DNA of 64,000 bases from Aphis gossypii (lineage: Eukaryota > Arthropoda > Insecta > Hemiptera > Aphididae), in assembly GCF_020184175.1 (NCBI RefSeq), contig NW_026083054.1, positions 1-64,000 on the forward strand, in the 5' to 3' direction. The notes under the pieces are model-generated. The model had not been told where the DNA came from and did no database searches. It was given only the letters and a program-made list of their open reading frames with translations. This document shows positions 57,921-64,000 of the stretch, piece by piece (the first letter of the stretch is position 1; each line of letters begins with the position of its first letter). A program made the translations under genes and the position numbers.

Positions 57921-58366
57921 CCCGACCATAGTCGGGAATATAGAAGACGCCCGACCATGATCGGACTGATAGTAGGCGCCCGACCATGGTCGGACTGATA
58001 GTAGACACACGACCATGGTCGGACTGATAGTAGACACACGACCATGGTCGGACTGATAGTAGACACCCGACCATAGTCGGGAATATAGAAGACGCCCGAC
58101 CATGATCGGACTGATAGTAGGCGCCCGGCCATGGTCGGACTGATAGTAGACACACGACCATGGTCGGACTGATAGTAGACACACGACCATGGTCGGACTG
58201 ATAGTATTCGCCCGACCATGGTCGGACTGATAGTAGACACACGACCATGGTCGGACTGATAGTAGACACACGACCATGGTCGGACTGATAGTAGACACAC
58301 GACCATGGTCGGACTGATAGTAGACACACGACCATGGTCAGACTGATAGTAGACACACGACCATAT
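57921..58366. repeat. 29-bp satellite, 16 units, palindromic core
   Basis: The consensus includes CGACCATGGTCGGACTGATA and GTAGACACA. The core CGACCATGGTCG is a perfect 12-bp palindrome. Variants CCATAG and CCATGATCG occur in a five-unit order repeated once (units 1-5 and 6-10), giving a 145-bp higher-order repeat. Open frames here on the minus strand simply read the repeat and are not genes. Confidence 0.93.
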
Positions 58367-58711
58367 TGTTATGAAATGCGCGGCGATTTATAATTGAATT
58401 TGTAAAATTTGTTATTTAAGCTAACCTTTGAGTAAAACCCTATATATTTGTACATCCTCGCATTTATGCTATTAAGATAATTTGTATTGTGTTCTATTAC
58501 AATAGTAGATGAAGTGACCTATATAAAAGAATACAAAAGATTATCATGTATACAATAGACCTGAAATATAAATACACAATATGCAAGAAGTAAACCCTAA
58601 CCTGATGTTATTAATACATTTGTCATACAGTTTACTCTTAAACACGGAAAGTGACTAGTGTTTTTGGTGATTTATTCATATTTAATTTTAAATAATAATT
58701 AAACAAACAAA

Positions 58712-61610
58712 ATGTTAGCGGTTGGTCAGTTATTCGAGTCTTACTCTGACTTTCTAAGTGAAATTGAGAATTACAAAAAAACATTTTTTCATGATTTTTC
58801 CACAAGTGATTGTCGCACATTAAATGTAGCTCGTCAAAAATATCCGAAGAAACTAGAATTTACTCCAGATAATTTAAAATATTATTTTATTAAATTTATT
58901 TGCATTCATGGTGGTACTTTTAAGAAAAGTAAAAAATGTGAAGATCTACGATCCACATCGTAAGTATTATCAGTCTTCATACTCATTACCATAAGGTTTG
59001 GACATTTATGCTATTTTATATTATTTAGCACAATGAAATAAAATTGTCCAGCATTTATCTATGTAAGAGTTACTAGCGATGGCATGAAGTTGGAAATTTC
59101 AAAAATGGACGAAACACATAACCATGTGACTTCTGCATTTTTGTTTTCCAATTTGCCAAATCAACGGCGCTTAGCTCCTCAAATGAAAGTAGAAGTACTC
59201 GAACTTATGGATATGAAGGCAAACAAAAAGCTGATCCAATCCAAAATCCACACTGAAACTGGTAAAATTGTAACATTAAGGGACTTATCCAACATACGTA
59301 GTACAGGTACATAAAACACAGTCTTACATTAAAAAGTTTATCTTGTTAAATCTCATTATTTTACAGAGATAAAAAAGCGAGGAGTTAAAACTTTTGAGGA
59401 AACTTTTTAAGATGTTAAAAAGCTTTATCACTGCAACGTTGAACTGTTGACCGACCATGAAGGGAATTTCTTGGGCATGTTTATTCAGGACTCAAGAATG
59501 AGGGAAGAGTTTCAAGCATTCCCCGAGGTGATTATCTATAAAATGAATACATTATATTATATAATATTAATAAAATGTACTTTATGTATATCTGTGTAGA
59601 TGGTTTGCGCGGATGCAACATACAAGTTAATTGACATCAAAATTCCATTATATGTTTTGTTAATCGAGGATGGCAATGGTCAAAGCGAGATTGCAGCTCT
59701 TGGATTGTTGGTCAATGAACAGCGAGAGACATTAGAATGGTTTTTTTAACAAGTTTAAAGAATGTAACCCAGCCTGTTCAATGACAAGAGTCTTCATTAC
59801 AGATAAAGATATGAAGGAGCGTACTGTAATTAAATCTTTATTCCCACAATGTAGACTGGTGATTTGTTTATTCCACACACTACGCACATTTAATCGCGAG
59901 ATCACCTGCGAAAAATTAGGAATAACTCCAGATGAAAGGGATGCAAGTAAAGGTATAATTGAAAAGTTATGTTATTGCAAAAGCGAAAGAGAATACCAAG
60001 ATATGTATACCATTTTTTTAAGTGAAGCTCCTCATGCGGTAAAAAATTATTTTATTAAAAATTGGCATGATATCCGTGAAGAGTGGGTTACTGGATTGGC
60101 ATTCAATAGTGGTAACTTTTTAAATGCAACTAATAAAAGGCTAGAAAGCTTTAATTCAAAATTAAAATCTGTGATACCAACCTTTTCCAACCTTTCCGAA
60201 TTCTTTAAACAACTATTTGTAGTTCTCAAGTGTGTTCGTTCGGAGAGGGATAGCAATACAATTGGTATAATCCAAAAACGTCCAACCCAACAGTTTAGAA
60301 ACGAAGACGAATATAAATATTATACGCTTTTGACGCCATATGCATTTAATATTTAAAACAAAGTCTAACAAGCACAGACAAAAGTAATGTCCTTAGTACT
60401 ACTACATTAACTGTATACTCTTGTGGATTTTTTAATTCGATGAAACTGCCATGTGTCCATATTTTTAATAAACGGAGATCAACAAATAATTGTTTGTATG
60501 ATGAGAAACTATGTGACAAAAGATGGACACGCAACTACTATTATAAGTCTCAAACAATTCTCAAAGAACCACTGATGCCATGTGAGGGTGAAACTCCTGT
60601 TTTTGTTGACATATAACCAAAAAATAAAAAAGACTATTATCAGCCAATGAAAAATTTCAAAAATCTTCAATAAAATTATCTAAATTAGCTGAAATTCTAC
60701 CTATATCTTTATAACATACTTATGAAAGAAGAATGGATCAATTAGAAAATATTATAAGTTTATAGAGCAAAAATGAAGAAATTAGCATTGTAAAATTGTC
60801 CAACATGCCGTCAACAAGTATAGTTAGTGAGGAAATTGATCAGCCTAAAGAATGTTACGATCAAATCAATTTCAATCAGTCGTCAGGTACCTATGTAAGA
60901 AAATACTAATTACAACATTATTTAACTTGAAATTTATAATTTAGAAAAAATTACATTACATAGTGACATGCTCTCAACAAGCCTAGTTGGCGAAGCGATT
61001 GATCAACCCGATGAATATCAATTCAATGCCGGAACAGGTCAGTCAACAAGTGACAAAATTGATATTGTCCAAACTCTAACTGAATGTTAAAATTGCCATA
61101 AAAGACATAAAGTTACCAATAAAAGTCAAATGCTGTGGTAGACCTAAGGGTGCAACAAAAACCACAATAGGTCTACAGATCAAACGAAAACCAGTTATAC
61201 CAGTACCATTTGTTTTACTAAATTTTTTGATCAAGGAAAACTTGATAATGGAATGGCTTACTAACAAGGCAGTTGTAAAAAAGGTGAGAAAAGAAAAATA
61301 TATTATACAAGAAGGAAATGTCCAACATCCAGAAAATGTGTCAAACGGAATTGTCGAGAACGAGGTTGATGTAGGGAGTATCAAGCCATACTGTTCTAAA
61401 GAAGCACGGAGAGCAGTAATTTCTTTAATGAAAACAAAAAAAAGAACACCATCTGAATATGCCCAACGTGCAACTACGAAATAGAAGAACGACCATCTAT
61501 TTTGTACGACTCTTGCTTTGCTTGGAAATTTGGAATCATATGGATTGTGTCAAGGATAAGGAACACATCAAGCATTGGTTTTGCGATAAATGCTACGCAA
61601 ATTGCAAATA
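58712..61610 (+). pseudogene. MULE transposase gene, multi-exon, broken
   Basis: Exon 1 (58712-58962) encodes a FAR1-like zinc domain (DCRTLNVARQKYPKK, LKYYFIKFICIHGG). The next exons include 59084-59309 (EISKMDETHNH) and about 59367-59530. The catalytic region has MVCADATYKLIDIK (about 59600), then VFITDKDMKERTVIKSLFPQ (59790 onward), CLFHTLRTFNRE and a helical part to 60354. A SWIM finger (YSCGFFNSMKLPCVHIF) lies near 60415-60465. 61080-61484 encodes a GRPKGATK basic motif and a helical segment. A PHD-like end follows (YDSC, DCVKDKEHIKHWFCDKCYAN) to about 61610. Stops at about 59408 and 59747 and several shifts break it. Confidence 0.75.
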
Positions 61611-61924
61611 ATATAACATAATAATTAACATAATAAATTACAATGTATATAATATTACATACATAGTATAATTACCTTAAAAATTGGCTTTCAGGTTATT
61701 CAAATTGAAGTAGGTAAGTCACGACTCACGAGGAATTCAACGTTGACAATTAAATGTTAGGTTATTCAGTGAACACTGAACAGAGACTAGACTCTGTAGT
61801 CTATACCACTAGAGAGTAAACACTTAACACTGATGATTGATCAGTAATGACTAATAATTAAATATTATAGCTATATTATGACTATATATATATATATATA
61901 AATTAAAACAATAACAATATGGTA

Positions 61925-62008
61925 TTATGGTCGTGTGTCTACTATCAGTCCGACCAGGGTCGGGCGCCTACTATATTCCCGACTATGGTCGGGTGTATAT
62001 CCACAGCG
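61925..62008. repeat. MULE right terminal repeat
   Basis: Three satellite units in inverse orientation followed by GGGTGTATATCCACAGCG, complementary to the left end at 57906. The left end has 16 units, so the two ends differ greatly in length. Confidence 0.88.
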
Positions 62009-62017
62009 TATTTTTTA

Positions 62018-63416
62018 TTCAGTTAAACTGACTTAAATTTAATTCTAAATATTTTTACTTATGCCCAATTATATACATGTATAGGTTACAATATACAGTA
62101 AGCAAATACATTAGGTACTTACCTATTATTTTTTATGACAAAACTTATTACATAATTGCTAGGTAATATAAAATATAAAAATATGGTTTTATATATTCTA
62201 GACATAATCATGCACACTGCACATTACCAGATATATATTGGATATAGTAATCATATAGGTAAATACCTATTATAAGTATTCACGTTTAAACTTAGTTCCG
62301 TTAAAATAATCACTATTCTAATCACAGCTACAACTCGTACTATTAAAAATACATATATTACCTAACAATTCAAGATGATATATGTATACACATGATCACT
62401 ACAATATACATATACATTATAAACATATGTATGTACCTAACATGTATAATAACAAAATATATTATTTAAATTATTTAAAAATGTATATGATTATGAATAA
62501 GGATAGATACAAAGTTATTAGTTTTGGTCACTAGGTATTTCCAAACTTCCTATAGCTTATCAAAAGTATATAGGTACCTAAGTTAAATTACTAAAGCTTA
62601 TTGTAGGTAGTTAGGTACTTTTATAATATTATGATTATACAATAATATACATATTATATTGGTATATAGTAGTAGATAATATATTGTATAGATAGGTTAA
62701 ATTATTATTTATGCAATTCTTTCTCCAGTAATTAGGTACTTAGTAAAAGTAAATAAGTCAGTAATTTATCACTTCAACAATAATAATTAATAATTAAATT
62801 AATTGTTTATATTTATCAAACTATTATACCCATTCAAAATGGTAGATATTTGTTAAACTGTTTATAGTTAGTTAGGAATAGTTAAATTAATAAATATTAC
62901 TAATAGAATAAAATAAAGTTAAATTGTTTATGAGTGATAAATGATAATATGATTATTTTAAATGTTAACTACTGGCATTATTATTGTAAACTGTTAAATT
63001 GTAATAGGTCTATAGATAGGTACTAAATTTGATTAATTGAGGTAATATTAATCTACACATTATTAAAATGTAAATATAAAACTGGTTGGTACCTATATAT
63101 TAAATATATTGGACAGTTGAACTTTTTTTTTTGTGCCAAAAATTTCTATAAAATTAAGCATGTTGACATTACCTATGTTATGTTATTTAGCTGGTCAACT
63201 AAAATTTAGTTAATTAAATTTTAATTAGGTATATATTTATGTATATAAATATGTTTTATTATTTTAGTAGACATTAAAATATTAATAAAAATTCAATTTT
63301 TGCCTGATTTTACTAAAACTTATATTTAAACTTCATTATAATCACTGAATTATTAAAAATGAATTCTTTAACATTTATATTAGTTATGTAGCTTTAACTC
63401 TCAGCATTTCAATAGG
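62018..63416. other. Non-coding AT-rich region
   Basis: No gene, RNA or element boundary recognised. TAGGTACCTA-like words are frequent (for example near 62105, 62570 and 62610). Confidence 0.5.
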
Positions 63417-64000
63417 TCATCAAAAAGTACTCGATACTGTCTCAGAAAACAAGCAGCTCGTTCCATTGCTAGGTACCTTATTTTCATCAAGTAGTGAAAA
63501 TGACGAAGATAGTTCATTATTGACTCGAAATTCAACTATTCCCCTAGTTACTGAAAAAATTGTCTCCAACAATTTAGAAGGAAATGGCAGTCATAAATTT
63601 AACAGTAACAATTCACATTTTTCCTCTGATTCTTCTGATAAATATTTAAGTAGTTCTAGCATAACAGAAGATGATATCTTGCCACTTGAATCAGATGAAG
63701 GACTTGATACCATAATTGCAAGATGGGCTATCCGTCGTAGTATTACTTACTCTACCTTAGATGATCTGTTATTAAATTTATCTAAATATTCTCATTTCAA
63801 AACTTTAACAAAGGACTCGAGGACTTTATTAAAAACCCCAACCACAACTTTAATAAAACAGATCAAGGGTGATATTTATCACCACTTTGGTATTCAACAA
63901 GAAATTGAACACATGATTGAACTTAATTGTAATCTGCCTTGTACATTAGAACTAACAGTCGGAATAGATGGTCTACCTATTTCTAAAAATCCACCAAGTC
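63417..64000 (+). CDS. Transposase-like coding exon, cut by window end
   Basis: After an acceptor-like TTTCAATAG (ending near 63415) the frame HQKVLDTVSENKQLVPLLGT stays open to the window edge, at least 194 codons. An acidic Ser-rich linker (63490-63720) leads to IIARWAIRRSITYSTLDDLL, then LTKDSRTLLKTPTTTLIKQI, GDIYHHFGIQQEIEHMIELN and LTVGIDGLPISKNPPS. The D-SRTLLKTP and IDGLPI patterns recur in a multicopy invertebrate transposase-like family. I cannot assign the superfamily with confidence. The acceptor suggests an upstream exon that I did not find. Confidence 0.6.

Larger units (their letters stand above)
57906..62008 (+). mobile_element. Mutator-like element (MULE) with satellite-bearing ends
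   Basis: A 4.1 kb element. The ends share CGCTGTGGATATACACCCG and then units of the 29-bp satellite (16 units on the left, 3 in inverse orientation on the right). A multi-exon MULE transposase gene fills the middle. It carries frame breaks, so this copy is probably inactive. Confidence 0.85.

Noticed and set aside
57851..58356. Three long minus-strand frames of 131-158 codons
   Set aside because: They are translations of the 29-bp satellite in different frames. A 29-bp unit cycles through all three frames and lacks stops by chance.
57921..58366. CRISPR-like array
   Set aside because: The 29-bp units are directly tandem without unique spacers, lie in a transposon end, and the host is eukaryotic.

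Overview
The window looks like a transposon-rich stretch of an AT-rich arthropod nuclear genome, most probably a hemipteran such as an aphid. The reasons are spliced genes with GT-AG introns, a short run of the insect telomere repeat CCTAA, long simple repeats, and the mix of elements present (Polinton/Maverick, Ty3/gypsy with an env gene, hAT, MULE). I see no clear single-copy housekeeping gene, rRNA, true tRNA or CRISPR array. The species call is inference.

Region 1 (1-31215) is a three-level nest. A decayed transposase-like gene is split at 1310/30461 by a 29.15 kb Polinton/Maverick (1311-30460), which has 6-bp target duplications (AATAAC) and terminal inverted repeats of 826 and 781 bp. 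Inside it, between the left inverted repeat and the first gene, sits a Ty3/gypsy-type retrovirus-like element (2579-13346). That element has 305-bp LTRs that look identical, CTAA duplications, intact gag and env frames, and a pol broken several times.

The Polinton gene set is close to complete. A leftward virion block holds the major capsid protein (one frameshift), a small protein, the minor capsid protein, an adenain-like protease and a phospholipase-A2-like protein. A rightward block holds the packaging ATPase, a conserved protein of unknown role, a chromodomain integrase, a coiled-coil protein and a conserved Cys/His protein. Small spliced accessory genes follow, then a seven-exon protein-primed DNA polymerase B on the minus strand with two N-terminal zinc fingers (one frameshift in exon 4). 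The integrase would insert the element, the polymerase would copy it, and the capsid, ATPase and protease set could build and mature a particle.

The main candidate for something undescribed is at 17498-17504. A perfect A_AAA_AAC slippery heptamer lies directly before the stop of the phospholipase-like frame, and the protease follows in the -1 frame without an ATG. A second curiosity is a 174-bp inverted repeat (2206-2379) whose arms resemble the 5' half of a class II tRNA (Ser/Leu type).

Region 2 (31216-37377) is mostly non-coding, with minisatellites, a GC-rich island, a decayed LINE ORF1 on the minus strand and a diverged 495-bp tandem repeat. Region 3 (37378-44474) is a ZMYM1-like hAT transposase pseudogene split by a second hAT element (39663-44088, 8-bp duplication GCTACAGC), whose left end holds a GC-rich inverted-repeat unit with a THAP remnant. 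Region 4 (44475-53178) has a minus-strand MULE remnant, tandem repeats and one tiny spliced gene candidate.

Region 5 (53179-56211) is a 3.0 kb cut-and-paste element with 8-bp duplications. Region 6 (57906-62008) is a MULE with 9-bp duplications whose left terminal repeat carries 16 copies of a 29-bp palindrome-bearing satellite. The window ends inside another transposase-like coding exon (63417-64000).
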